Source: Burkholderia sp. NRF60-BP8 (GTDB lineage Bacteria; Pseudomonadota; Gammaproteobacteria; Burkholderiales; Burkholderiaceae). From it: DNA of 64,000 bases. The notes under the pieces are model-generated. The model was given only the letters and a program-made list of their open reading frames with translations. It was not told where the DNA came from and did not search any database. The stretch's first letter is position 1; each line of letters starts with the position of its first letter. Shown here piece by piece: positions 28,116-37,406 of this stretch. The stretch lies in NCBI RefSeq assembly GCF_001522585.2, contig NZ_CP013372.1:2108001-2172000 (forward strand), written 5' to 3'. The position numbers were made by a program, and so were the translations under genes.

Positions 28116-31100
28116 TCAAATCCCTGATATCAAATTATCCAAATCCGCCTTTATCATCTGCGCATCATAAGGATGCTCAAACACGAGTATATCCCCGCGC
28201 GCATTTGGTGGAAGATTTTGCATTGCATCATAGTTACGCGTAGTTAGCGTTCGCAACTTTGTCCCCATGTCGGTCCGGGAAGCCATTTCGATCGCATGCA
28301 CCCTACCATTAACATCTACCGCCATAATGTCGGGGCGTCGCGCTGAAACGGCATTATCAGTAGCAAAATTGTAGGATCGATTCAGATAAATTTCCTTGAA
28401 TTTCCCACTCATCGCAAGTTTGTTGGCAATCACCTCTGAGAACTGATCGTGCCCCGGTGTTCCGTCCTTCTGCCCCTTGCCGTATATCTTCGTTCCATTG
28501 ACTTCCCGTTCTGGGCATTGCTGTAACCCGAACGGATCAACCCACTCGCTGGGTTCATGAACGTAGCCCTGGGTCCGGAATCCGCCCGCAAGCCCGAGCG
28601 GATCAACGCTCAGATACTGGGCTGAGTCCGGGTCGTAATAGCGATGCAGGTTGTAGTGCAGCCCCAATTCTTCGTCGAACCATTGTCCCGGGAACCGCAG
28701 CGTCGCATCGATGGGCGCAACATCGCCATCGTTAGCTGCGCCTCGTATCGGCAACACTTTCCCCCAGAGTGTATGGGAGGCCTTGAAGATTGTCTTGCCG
28801 CGTACGTCGAACACCGCCTTCGGCTGGCCAATCTGATCGGTCACGATAGGGTACAGACCATCGTCAGTCTCCTGCGCCAGTGGCGACAAGGTCTCTGGCT
28901 CGATATGCCACGTCACCACCTGTCCCGTCGTACCGTCCCGCTGCTCGATCCAGCGCTCAGCCAGCGTCGAACCGTCCCAAACGTACTTCACTGCTTCGCG
29001 ACCGCCAACTTGCTGCTTCTCGATCCGGCGGTTGAAAGCATCGTATTGGTACAGCCAGACACCTCGTTCAGGTGTCTTGACCTTTACGATCCGGTTAAGG
29101 CCGTCCCACGTGTATTGCCATGTCTGCGGCCGAAACCCCGGCTGTTCGACCGTTTTCTCGATTGTGCGGCCACGCGCGTCGTACCGGTAGCGTGCATAGC
29201 CGATTCGTTCCGGCAGGCCGCCCCGACCATAATGATGAGCATCCACAGGAGCTTGACGCCCATGCGCAGCAATGTTCATCACCGCGTCATAGCGGAAGTG
29301 TTCGGCAGTCTGAAGCAGACTATCCACGGAGACGATCTGGCCGCGTGCGTCACGCCGGTACTTGAGCGTATCGGCGTCAGTGTCGACCCGCTCAAGTTGT
29401 CCGGCAGCGTCGTAGTGATAGACGTGCCTCGTCAATTGCTCGAACGCGCGGGCTGGGTCGGTTTGTAAGGCATCGAACGCTGCCGCAGGACCCGCGATTT
29501 GTCGGTGAATGCGGCCAAGCATGTCGTAGGTTTGCTGCGCAACGAACTCCCCCGCTTGCCGACCGATCTCGCGTCCCACGCCGTCGCGCCGGATCGTTAG
29601 CCCGCTCACCTGGATCAGTGCACCCAACGCATCATATGCATAGACCGTTTCCCGCCGAGGCGTCATCCGCAGGCGTCGCTGACCATTAGCGTCGTAGACG
29701 TGCCGCAACAGTTCGCCATGCTGATCCTCACCGATCACGCGTCCGTTCCTGTCGTAAGCAAAGCGCGTCACGTGAGAGCGCTCACCCTGCACCTCCGCCG
29801 ATGCCAGTCTTCCGACTGCATCGTAACGATAGGCCAGTCGCACGTCACCCGCGTCGACCTCGATGAGCCGGTCGTATGTATCGTACGAATAGCGCCACTG
29901 CCCACCGTCCGGCAACGTCTTGCTTATCAGGCGACCGGCAGGATCGCGCTCGTATCGAGTCTCGCGCCCTCCCCAGTCGATCTCGGCCGTGAGACGTCCA
30001 GCCGCGTCGTAGCGGTACGTATAGGACTCGCCCAGCGCGTTGATGACCTTCGTCAACCTAGTCGCATGGTCATACTCGAAGCGTGTGGCATGACCAGCGG
30101 CATCGATAGACGCCGTCAGCAAATCGAATGGGCCATAGGTTCGCTGGATCATGCGACCGAGCGGATCGATCCATTCGACTGGGAGGCCCTCGCTGTTGTA
30201 TCGCGTCCGCGACACGGATCCATCAGGGCGCGTAACCGCACTCAGCAGACCGCGTGGATTTGCCGGGCCGTCAGCATAGTCGTAACGCGTCACATGCCCA
30301 TCGGGCGACGTTTCCTCCAACAGCCGGCCCAGCACGTCAATCTTGCGCCTAAAGCGCGCCCCCGTCGGCAATTCGATGTCGGTCAGCCGCAGCCGGTCAT
30401 CGTAGTCCAGGCGCGTCTCGCGATCACCTTGAACCACTCGCAGCAGTTCGCCACGGGGCCCATAGCGATAGGTCGTTTTGTTGCCGTCAGGCTCGGTCCG
30501 TGCAATCAACCGATACAGATGGTCGTACTCGAGCTTGATCGTGCCGCCGTTCGGCAAGCGCACCCCGGTTAGGCGCTGCTCATCGTCATAATCGAAGTCA
30601 ACTGTCCTTCCCGAGCTTTCGACGACCGAAGTCAGTTGGCCTCGCTCGTCGTATCGATAGTCCGTCCGTCGACCAAGCGGATCGATCCGAGCCATCAAAC
30701 GACCAAGTTCCCATTCGGAGCAAGTGCAATGGCCGAGCGGATCAGTTTCGGCCGTTACAAGACCTTCGTCGTTATAGGCGTAGGTCCATTCGCCGTCGAC
30801 GTCAATCACGCGTGTGCAGCCGGCTTCGTAGATGAATCGGCCCGTGTGATAGCCCTGCCGTGTACCTGTCTCGACTACACGACCAGCGGTGTCGTACCGA
30901 TATCGAACATCGGTCTGATCTGTATCCCGCCATTGGGTCATCCAGCCGTGTTCGTCGTACGCGTAATAGAACTGCCCAAACTGGAAGCTCGCCACATGGG
31001 TAAGCATGCCGTTCTGGTAGTCGTAGCCCACAAGCGTTCTGGAACCACCGTCCGCCTCATGGAGAACGATCCGTTGCAGCTGACGGTCGCGGCCAGGATA

Positions 31101-32612
31101 GGCAATCTCGAGCCGATAGCCATCGCTATGGACCATGCCGCTCAAACGGCCAGCAGTATCGTAGGAAAGAACGATCGCGTTGCCGTCGAGGTCCTCGATC
31201 CGTTCGAGGCGAGACGAGCGCCCGTCGACGAGCGGCGCGAAAATACGCAGTTGCCGAGTGTCACGATCGAAGATGCGCGGTTCGAGTCGGCTTCCGACCA
31301 GCCGATAACGCGGCTCACGCAGGTTAATGCCGTTGAGCGCCATATCCGGCGCGTCAAAACCGATCACCAGACCTGCGCCATCGTGGAATCGCACGAAGCG
31401 GCCACCATCGAACGCCAATCGCTGCGACCAGTTGTCCGACCAGCGGTGACCGAGCAATCCATGATCGTCCGATCGAGTCCGATAGCGTCGTTTGAACTCA
31501 AGAGGCAGGATTCCAGGAATGGTCAGATCCGTGCGGATCTCCAGCATTTCTCCGGATACCGGATCAACCGGGTCCTTGCACTTCGGTCGATTCTCGTCCT
31601 TGATACCCCTCTGCTCTGCCGACCGGGTGGGCTCGGGCCGGAATTTTTCGCGCACCGCCCGCAGCCCCTTGCCGCCAACTTTTCCAACTCCGCCGCCTAC
31701 AATCCCGCCGATCAAACCCGCCAGGAATTCCTGCGTCGCGGACAGCTCCGGGTTCTTCGGGCCATAATTTCCGGTCGTCTTGTCGATCCAGATGCTGTTG
31801 CGCCCCGAATTGACTTTACCGCTACAGTGGGTCTCGTGGCCGATCCGCACCAGCGGCAGCCCGTTGACGAACACGGTTTTGCTGCCGTCGACGAGCGCCT
31901 GCGGTGCGCTCGAATGGTGATCACACTTCACCAGATCCGTGACACGCGCGACCTTTTTGCCCTCGAAGTACACATTGTCCGATCCAGTCTTGATCTCCCC
32001 ACAGTTGCTGCCCATGCTCTGACTGGCCGACGCAAGCGCACCACCAAGCGTCAGGCCGCCCGCCAGGCACGCCCCGACGATCAACCCGCCGACGAGTCCG
32101 CCAGTCGCCACAGTAGCCGCCACCGCAACACCGATCGCCACCCCGACGGCAATGCCGGTGAGGATTCCCATAAACCCCGACGAATGCGCGATGCGATCGC
32201 CTACGCAGGCGGGATGCGGATCGCCGTGGCCGATCGTCAGGCCCAGTGCATCGCCGACCCGCGTGAATTGCCCGGAGAGCCATCCAGTGAAACCAACCTT
32301 GTCGAGTGCCCAGGCGCCACCGACTGCAATCGCGAGCGGGAGCATGACAGTGCCCGCCGCGACCGCGCCCGCACCCAGTGCCGCCCCGCCGGTCGCGCCA
32401 CCAGCCAGCGCTGTACCGGCCGCACTCAGCCCGGCGGCCGTCCCCTCAACGGCGGTCAGGCCCGCATCGGCGCCAAGCATCCCGTAGTTGAGGTGCTCGT
32501 AAAACGGCTGCTCGGCCGCTTTCGCGGCTTCACCGTCCTCCAACCTGGCGATCTGATCGAGACGTTCCTGTGGGCTGCCGCTCGGCTCGTCGTAATTCGG
32601 CGTGTCCGACAT
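28116..32612 (-). CDS. PAAR-Rhs polymorphic toxin (type VI secretion effector)
   Basis: 1498 residues. Two glycine/alanine-rich hydrophobic segments (about 45-105 and 147-195) surround a PAAR tip domain (HGDPHPACVGDR near 129; VDGSKTVFVNGLPLVRIGHE at 241-260). A DUF6531 region (DPVSGEMLEIRTDLTIPG) starts the Rhs/YD-repeat shell, which ends RYYDPDSAQYLSVDPLGLAG and the self-cleavage-like EPSEWVDPFGL at about 1363. The last 135 residues are a variable tip with HDQF, then RRPDIMAVD and VHAIEMASRTD, resembling a PD-(D/E)xK nuclease core. Loaded on VgrG with help of the upstream EagR-like chaperone and injected into neighbouring cells. Confidence 0.92.
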   Translation of the reverse strand: MSDTPNYDEPSGSPQERLDQIARLEDGEAAKAAEQPFYEHLNYGMLGADAGLTAVEGTAAGLSAAGTALAGGATGGAALGAGAVAAGTVMLPLAIAVGGAWALDKVGFTGWLSGQFTRVGDALGLTIGHGDPHPACVGDRIAHSSGFMGILTGIAVGVAIGVAVAATVATGGLVGGLIVGACLAGGLTLGGALASASQSMGSNCGEIKTGSDNVYFEGKKVARVTDLVKCDHHSSAPQALVDGSKTVFVNGLPLVRIGHETHCSGKVNSGRNSIWIDKTTGNYGPKNPELSATQEFLAGLIGGIVGGGVGKVGGKGLRAVREKFRPEPTRSAEQRGIKDENRPKCKDPVDPVSGEMLEIRTDLTIPGILPLEFKRRYRTRSDDHGLLGHRWSDNWSQRLAFDGGRFVRFHDGAGLVIGFDAPDMALNGINLREPRYRLVGSRLEPRIFDRDTRQLRIFAPLVDGRSSRLERIEDLDGNAIVLSYDTAGRLSGMVHSDGYRLEIAYPGRDRQLQRIVLHEADGGSRTLVGYDYQNGMLTHVASFQFGQFYYAYDEHGWMTQWRDTDQTDVRYRYDTAGRVVETGTRQGYHTGRFIYEAGCTRVIDVDGEWTYAYNDEGLVTAETDPLGHCTCSEWELGRLMARIDPLGRRTDYRYDERGQLTSVVESSGRTVDFDYDDEQRLTGVRLPNGGTIKLEYDHLYRLIARTEPDGNKTTYRYGPRGELLRVVQGDRETRLDYDDRLRLTDIELPTGARFRRKIDVLGRLLEETSPDGHVTRYDYADGPANPRGLLSAVTRPDGSVSRTRYNSEGLPVEWIDPLGRMIQRTYGPFDLLTASIDAAGHATRFEYDHATRLTKVINALGESYTYRYDAAGRLTAEIDWGGRETRYERDPAGRLISKTLPDGGQWRYSYDTYDRLIEVDAGDVRLAYRYDAVGRLASAEVQGERSHVTRFAYDRNGRVIGEDQHGELLRHVYDANGQRRLRMTPRRETVYAYDALGALIQVSGLTIRRDGVGREIGRQAGEFVAQQTYDMLGRIHRQIAGPAAAFDALQTDPARAFEQLTRHVYHYDAAGQLERVDTDADTLKYRRDARGQIVSVDSLLQTAEHFRYDAVMNIAAHGRQAPVDAHHYGRGGLPERIGYARYRYDARGRTIEKTVEQPGFRPQTWQYTWDGLNRIVKVKTPERGVWLYQYDAFNRRIEKQQVGGREAVKYVWDGSTLAERWIEQRDGTTGQVVTWHIEPETLSPLAQETDDGLYPIVTDQIGQPKAVFDVRGKTIFKASHTLWGKVLPIRGAANDGDVAPIDATLRFPGQWFDEELGLHYNLHRYYDPDSAQYLSVDPLGLAGGFRTQGYVHEPSEWVDPFGLQQCPEREVNGTKIYGKGQKDGTPGHDQFSEVIANKLAMSGKFKEIYLNRSYNFATDNAVSARRPDIMAVDVNGRVHAIEMASRTDMGTKLRTLTTRNYDAMQNLPPNARGDILVFEHPYDAQMIKADLDNLISGI

Positions 32613-32619
32613 TGCAGCC

Positions 32620-33042
32620 TCAGATCGGATCGCGCAACTGAAGGCTCTGAATCACCGCCCGGATTTGTTCGCGCTGTGTGTCACTCAGCGTGCCGGGCGC
32701 AGTAAAGGTGAGCATCAGGACAACCTGCCCGTATTCCACCATCGTCAGCCGCTGGTGAATGGGCGCCTGGTTGTTCGTCCACGTAAACTCGTGCACATGC
32801 GCGGCGCGCCCGGATACGGTGGCGTCTTCATTTGCCACCTCGGCATAGTCTGGAACCTGCTTCGCCACCTTCCGGATTTCGCTTGACACATATTCGGCGA
32901 ACTTCATGCCCCACGGCAGTCGCTCGCGCGTGATCACGAAACTCACGCCTTCCGTGCCAGTCGCTGCCGACACAAATACGTTCATCGTTTTGTCCTGCCA
33001 CTCCACGGGCAGCGCCAACGTGCCTTCCTGCATCTGGTACAT
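32620..33042 (-). CDS. EagR/DUF1795 chaperone of the Rhs effector
   Basis: 140 residues, DcrB/DUF1795 pattern: YQMQEGTLALPVEWQDKTMN at the start, MVEYGQVVLMLTFTAPGTLS and a C-terminal helix EQIRAVIQSL. Eag chaperones bind the N-terminal transmembrane parts of PAAR-containing effectors and hold them soluble for loading onto VgrG. It sits directly between vgrG and rhs, seven bases from rhs, and the Rhs protein does have such hydrophobic segments. Confidence 0.88.
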   Translation of the reverse strand: MYQMQEGTLALPVEWQDKTMNVFVSAATGTEGVSFVITRERLPWGMKFAEYVSSEIRKVAKQVPDYAEVANEDATVSGRAAHVHEFTWTNNQAPIHQRLTMVEYGQVVLMLTFTAPGTLSDTQREQIRAVIQSLQLRDPI

Positions 33043-33063
33043 GCTTTGTTATCCTTATTGGTG

Positions 33064-35184
33064 TTAGCCGTTCTTCGGATTGATGTCGGTTCGAGCAGCC
33101 TGGATATTGATGTTGCTGTCGTCCAGGTGGATCACCGACTCGCCCTTGTAGATATCGATCGAGTCCGCCGTCATGTGGATACGCGTGCCGCCGTCGCCGC
33201 CGATCTTGATCCAGAGTTCCTTGGCTTCCAGTGTGTGCACACCCTGCGGAGTCTGATGCAGCGTATTACCTTGCACGACAACGTCCGACAGGTTGCCAAC
33301 CGCGACAGCCGTCGTATGGTTGCCCTTGCCGACCTCGACGGTCCGGTCGCCTTTGAGAACTTGAGTCCATTGCGCGTCCTCGACAACGGTATGCATGTCT
33401 TTCTGCGCATGCATGTAGAACATCTGTGCACCATTGACGTCGCTCATCAGCAACTCGTTCGACCCCTGCCCCTTGTGCGTCTGGCTCTTGATCCCCATCG
33501 TCTGGCCGGCCGCGCCGTGATACGGGTTGCCCTGCTCGCCGTTGAACACGCGGCCGACGATCACCGGGTTATCCGGATCGCCCTGATTGAACGCCACCAG
33601 CACTTCCTGCTTGATCCGCGGAATCGCGGCCGCGCCCCAGCCGTCGCCCGCCCACGGTTGCGACACGCGCACCCACATCGAATCGGAGCCGTCCTTCTTG
33701 CCGCGCCGGTCCCACGGGAAATGCACCTTCACCGCGCTGCCGTTCGTATAGATTTCCTCGCCCTTCGGCCCGACGACGATCGCCGACTGCGTGCCGTGAA
33801 TCACCGGCTTCGGCGTCGCGCGCGGCGCGCGGTACGGGATCTTCTTCGGCAGCAGCGAGAAGCTGTTGCGGTACGGCAGCTTCGCACTGTGCTGCGTATA
33901 GTCGTTCACGGCCTCGTGACGCACGTGCAGAATCACGTACTCCTGGTTGTTTTCGAGGACGGGGTGGTTCGCGACGGTCACGGTGCCCGCCGTCGTCATG
34001 CGCCACGCATAACCGCCGCCGGTATAACGATGGGCTTGCGCCTCCTCGGCCTCCATCGCGTAACGCGCGTAGCGGTTGCCGTCGTCGCCGTGGTCGTACA
34101 GCGACTGGTGCTCGAACCGCTCGGTCGCATCGAGCCGCGCATGCTTGAGGTTTTGCGGCCCGGCCTCCACCAGCATCAGCGGCGACGACGGATTCTGGTA
34201 ATTGAAGTCGCGGAACGTGACCTTGCCGACGCCGAAACGCCGGCCTTCGTGCAACTGGTCGATGCCGCCGCCTTCGCTGGCCTCGGTCGCGGCGAACGGC
34301 ACGGTGGCGAGCCCCTCGATCGGGCGGAACAGCAGGTTCGTGTCGCCGATCACGAGAAAGTGCTTGTCCTTCTCGTAGCGGTGCGTCCACACGAGCCCCT
34401 CCTGCTCCATCAGCCGCGCGCAGAAGTTGTAGTAGCTCTCCTGGTACATCACGACGTACTCGAGCGGCTTCTGGCTCGTCCGGATGTCGAACACGAAATC
34501 GGAAAAACCGTGTTCCTGGAAGATCTCGGTGAGGATGTCCTGCGCGGTCTTGTTCTGGAAGATCCGGCAGTCGGTCGAGCGTGTCAGGAACCAGAGCCAC
34601 GGCACGGCCGTCAGGTGGTATTGCGTGACGTTCCCGGGGTTGCCGGCGCGGTCGAACGACGCGACGTAGCCGTCGAAATAGCGGTCGTTGTCGCCGGTGC
34701 CCGACGCCACGACGCGTTCGAGCGTCGACAGGCGCGCCTGCTGGTCGAAGCGGATCTTGACCTGCTGGCCGATCAGATCCTCCGGGCGCAGATCGTGGCG
34801 ATGCGACAGCAGGTCGAGGTGGATTTCCGGCAACCGGTTCACGTGCTCGTCGACGACGGCCGCGCTGACCAGCAGCACATCCGGGCCGAGCGGCGTGTCG
34901 AGCGTCACATAGCGGTTGAGCTGGGTCAGGCGTGCCGGGTTGGCAGCGCCGTTGATCGCCTCGGCAATCGCGCCGGGCGTCTTGTCCATCAGCGAGAAGC
35001 CGGTCTGCGCGAGTTGCATCGCGCGCTGCACGGTGTCGACGTGCCCGGCCAGGCCGGCGAGCGGCCCGAGGCTGCCGGCCACACTCGACGCCACCGGGCC
35101 GGCGAGGCCCCCGAGCGCGCTCAACGAGCCGAGCGCACTGCCGCCCAATCCACTGGGAATACCCCCGTTCGGAGCGAAACTCAT
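33064..35184 (-). CDS. vgrG: Type VI secretion tip protein VgrG
   Basis: 706 residues. N-terminal gp27-like domain (from LNRYVTLDTPLGPDVLLVSA to DFNYQNPSSPLMLVEAG), gp5 OB-fold region (KVHFPWDRRGKKDGSDSMWV; PRIKQEVLVAFNQGDPDNPV) and a C-terminal beta-prism region with DUF2345-like strands (IKIGGDGGTRIHMTADSIDI). About 85 extra Gly/Ala/Leu-rich residues precede the gp27 domain, common in Burkholderia VgrGs. No extra C-terminal effector domain. It heads the effector operon vgrG-eagR-rhs-imm; no T6SS structural genes are in the window. Confidence 0.95.
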   Translation of the reverse strand: MSFAPNGGIPSGLGGSALGSLSALGGLAGPVASSVAGSLGPLAGLAGHVDTVQRAMQLAQTGFSLMDKTPGAIAEAINGAANPARLTQLNRYVTLDTPLGPDVLLVSAAVVDEHVNRLPEIHLDLLSHRHDLRPEDLIGQQVKIRFDQQARLSTLERVVASGTGDNDRYFDGYVASFDRAGNPGNVTQYHLTAVPWLWFLTRSTDCRIFQNKTAQDILTEIFQEHGFSDFVFDIRTSQKPLEYVVMYQESYYNFCARLMEQEGLVWTHRYEKDKHFLVIGDTNLLFRPIEGLATVPFAATEASEGGGIDQLHEGRRFGVGKVTFRDFNYQNPSSPLMLVEAGPQNLKHARLDATERFEHQSLYDHGDDGNRYARYAMEAEEAQAHRYTGGGYAWRMTTAGTVTVANHPVLENNQEYVILHVRHEAVNDYTQHSAKLPYRNSFSLLPKKIPYRAPRATPKPVIHGTQSAIVVGPKGEEIYTNGSAVKVHFPWDRRGKKDGSDSMWVRVSQPWAGDGWGAAAIPRIKQEVLVAFNQGDPDNPVIVGRVFNGEQGNPYHGAAGQTMGIKSQTHKGQGSNELLMSDVNGAQMFYMHAQKDMHTVVEDAQWTQVLKGDRTVEVGKGNHTTAVAVGNLSDVVVQGNTLHQTPQGVHTLEAKELWIKIGGDGGTRIHMTADSIDIYKGESVIHLDDSNINIQAARTDINPKNG

Positions 35185-35541
35185 TCTTGTTCCTTGCGTG
35201 TGATCTCAGGTTCCATGAGCCGGCTCGCCGGCCCGCAGCCCCGATAATGTAGGGTAAAACCCGACTGCTTGAAAGACGTCCGCAAACGTTTTCGTTCGAG
35301 CCCTGAAAATCCGAAAAAGAGACCACCGGCTGGGCCCCGGAGGCGGCACGCCGCGCCGACGCAGCGCGACGGCCTGCAATGAAAACCGTGACACTGCATC
35401 CTCAGGCGTCTGCGTGACAATGGCAGGAAACAGTTGAAACGAACTGACCGCTCCAGGACATTCCGGCGGCAGTGTTTGAGCAACCATACTAGACAGCCTA
35501 CTGGTCGGCAGGTGTGCAATCGATATCGCGGCGCACCTTCC
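35185..35541. other. Intergenic region upstream of vgrG
   Basis: No gene seen. On the minus strand TTTCAA and TACATT with 17 bases between (around 35243-35271) could be a weak promoter for vgrG. A GAGCCGGCTC palindrome lies at 35217-35226 in what would be its leader. The rest shows no repeats or hairpins that I can recognise. Confidence 0.4.
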
Positions 35542-36051
35542 TCACCGCGGCGAAACCACGATCGCCGCCCGCCGATTCTGCGCCCGCCCTGCCGGCGTCT
35601 TGTTGTCCCCTACCGGATCGCGCTTCCCTTTCCCGACGATCGCGATCCGCTTCGCATCGAGTCCGACGTCGACCAGTTCGACAGCAACGACTTCGGCCCG
35701 CCGTCTCGACAACTCCAAATCGTAAGCCGCCTCCCCTTCATCGTCCGAGTATCCATAAACCCGCACCCCGTTGATCCCCGCCGACTGCAACGTCCGACCG
35801 ATCCGTTCGACGATCCGCCGCACATCCGGCTTGAGGTTGTACCGATCGAAATCGAACAGGATCGGCCCGGTCGAACCGAACTCGAACCCCTGCCCGGTCT
35901 CCTGGAACCCGGCCGACTTCAGCGCCGTGACCTGCGTCTGCGTCAGCCCGCGATGAAGCGGCGGCGTCTTGCAGCCCCCCAGCAGCATGCCCAGCAGCAG
36001 CGCACTCCCGACGCACATCCGCCCCATGCTCAAAGGAAACGAGTGGTTCAT
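35542..36051 (-). CDS. yfiB: YfiB-type OmpA-like lipoprotein
   Basis: 169 residues with a lipoprotein signal (lipobox LLGGC) followed by the YfiB start GLTQTQVTALKSAGFQETGQ and an OmpA-like peptidoglycan-binding domain (VRVYGYSDDEGEAAYDLELS, then LSRRRAEVV and NRRAAIVV). The ATG at 36051 follows AAGGGGATG. In the YfiBNR system this outer-membrane lipoprotein binds YfiR and frees YfiN in response to envelope stress. Last gene of the operon. Confidence 0.88.
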   Translation of the reverse strand: MNHSFPLSMGRMCVGSALLLGMLLGGCKTPPLHRGLTQTQVTALKSAGFQETGQGFEFGSTGPILFDFDRYNLKPDVRRIVERIGRTLQSAGINGVRVYGYSDDEGEAAYDLELSRRRAEVVAVELVDVGLDAKRIAIVGKGKRDPVGDNKTPAGRAQNRRAAIVVSPR

Positions 36052-36137
36052 TTCGCATCCCCTTCTATCGCGCCCGCTCTGCAAGCGCTTCTTTTAACCG
36101 CCGCTGCGGCCTCGCCCGCAGCGCGAGTCGATCAACG

Positions 36138-37406
36138 TCACACCGGCCCTGCAACGCTCTCCGCCAACCGCCACGATCCCGGCCGCGCGCGCTTGGCGCG
36201 GTACATCGCGATATCCGCCGCCCGCAGCAAGCCGCTCGCGTCCGACGCGTGATCGGGATACAGCGCAATGCCGGCACTCATCATGGTGGCCACCACGCGG
36301 CCGTCGGACAGCTCGATCGACGGCGCCATGCCGGACAAAATCTCGTCGGCGATCCGGCCCACGCTACCCGCCTCGGGCACCGACGCCAGCATCACCGCAA
36401 ATTCGTCGCCGCCCAGGCGCGCGACGAGATCGGCCTCGCGCACCCGCGTGCGCAGCCGCGACGCGATGCCGATCAGCACCGCGTCGCCGGCGTCGTGGCC
36501 GAGACAATCGTTGATCTCCTTGAAGCGGTCGCAGTCGAGATAAAGAACGGCGACTCGCTGCCCCGTCAACGTGGCATCGCAAAGCGCAAGCGCGAGGCGC
36601 GATTCGAACTGCACGCGATTGGGCAACCCCGTGAGTGCATCGTGCGTCGCCTTGTGCTCGAGCGACGCGTTCTCGTCGCGCAGCGTGTTCTGCCAGTCTT
36701 CGAATTCGTCGAGCAGCGCGTTGAAGTCGTCGCCGAGCTGATTGAGTTCGGCGATCGCCGCGGGCTCGACGCGCCGCCCGAACGCACGCTCGCGCCGCAC
36801 CGCGTGCGCAACGCCAGCCAGCGCGCGCAGCGGCGAAACGATGTTGTGCAGCAAGCGCTTCGAGCTGACGTACGCACCGAACACGCTGAAGGCGAGGCAG
36901 CCGAGAATGCCGCCGACGCCGCCGAGCAGGAAGCCGAAGAACTGGTGCCCGCGGCCGCGCACGACGACGTGGCCGACGATGATGCCGTCATGCATCACCG
37001 GGGCGGTAACCGGCCCAGGCAGCGCCACGTCGGCGACGGCGCGCTCGAGCCGCACGATCCCGTTTCCGGCCGGCAACTGCCACGTCGCGAACAGCTGTCC
37101 CTTGCTGTCGGTGACGACTACCTGCGCGACGTCCTCCTCGCCGGCGATCATCCCGATCGCTTCGTTCGCCGCGATGCGATCGCCGAACACGAGTGCCGCC
37201 TCGACCGTATAGCCGAGCGAGCGCGCCAGCAGGTTCAGGTTGTTGCCGGCATAGGCTCGCAACGCGATCACGGCGACGACGATCAACGACACCGCGGCCA
37301 TCGTCACGGCGACGAACGCGAGACGCAGGTGCGCGCGGCGCAACACGCTTTGCAGCGTCGGGCGCGGCGGGCGCGAAGCGGAAACGGAAGGTGCGGACCG
37401 TGTCAT
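36138..37406 (-). CDS. yfiN: YfiN/TpbB-type diguanylate cyclase
   Basis: 422 residues. First membrane helix about 28-52, a periplasmic CHASE8-like sensor (LARSLGYTVEAALVFGDRIA), second helix near 165-190, HAMP, then a GGDEF domain with intact active site RLGGDEFAVML and the inhibitory site RxxD five residues before it (READ), so product feedback is expected. Makes cyclic-di-GMP, favouring biofilm growth. Starts inside the yfiR stop (ATGA overlap). Confidence 0.92.
   Translation of the reverse strand: MTRSAPSVSASRPPRPTLQSVLRRAHLRLAFVAVTMAAVSLIVVAVIALRAYAGNNLNLLARSLGYTVEAALVFGDRIAANEAIGMIAGEEDVAQVVVTDSKGQLFATWQLPAGNGIVRLERAVADVALPGPVTAPVMHDGIIVGHVVVRGRGHQFFGFLLGGVGGILGCLAFSVFGAYVSSKRLLHNIVSPLRALAGVAHAVRRERAFGRRVEPAAIAELNQLGDDFNALLDEFEDWQNTLRDENASLEHKATHDALTGLPNRVQFESRLALALCDATLTGQRVAVLYLDCDRFKEINDCLGHDAGDAVLIGIASRLRTRVREADLVARLGGDEFAVMLASVPEAGSVGRIADEILSGMAPSIELSDGRVVATMMSAGIALYPDHASDASGLLRAADIAMYRAKRARPGSWRLAESVAGPV

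Noticed and set aside
28644..32705. Long plus-strand open frames opposite the rhs gene (e.g. 30636-32705)
   Set aside because: They mirror the codon pattern of rhs, have no domains, and the minus strand is full of clear Rhs repeats.
33046..35247. 733-codon plus-strand frame opposite vgrG
   Set aside because: Shadow of a GC-rich gene; product is arginine/valine-rich low-complexity with no family features.
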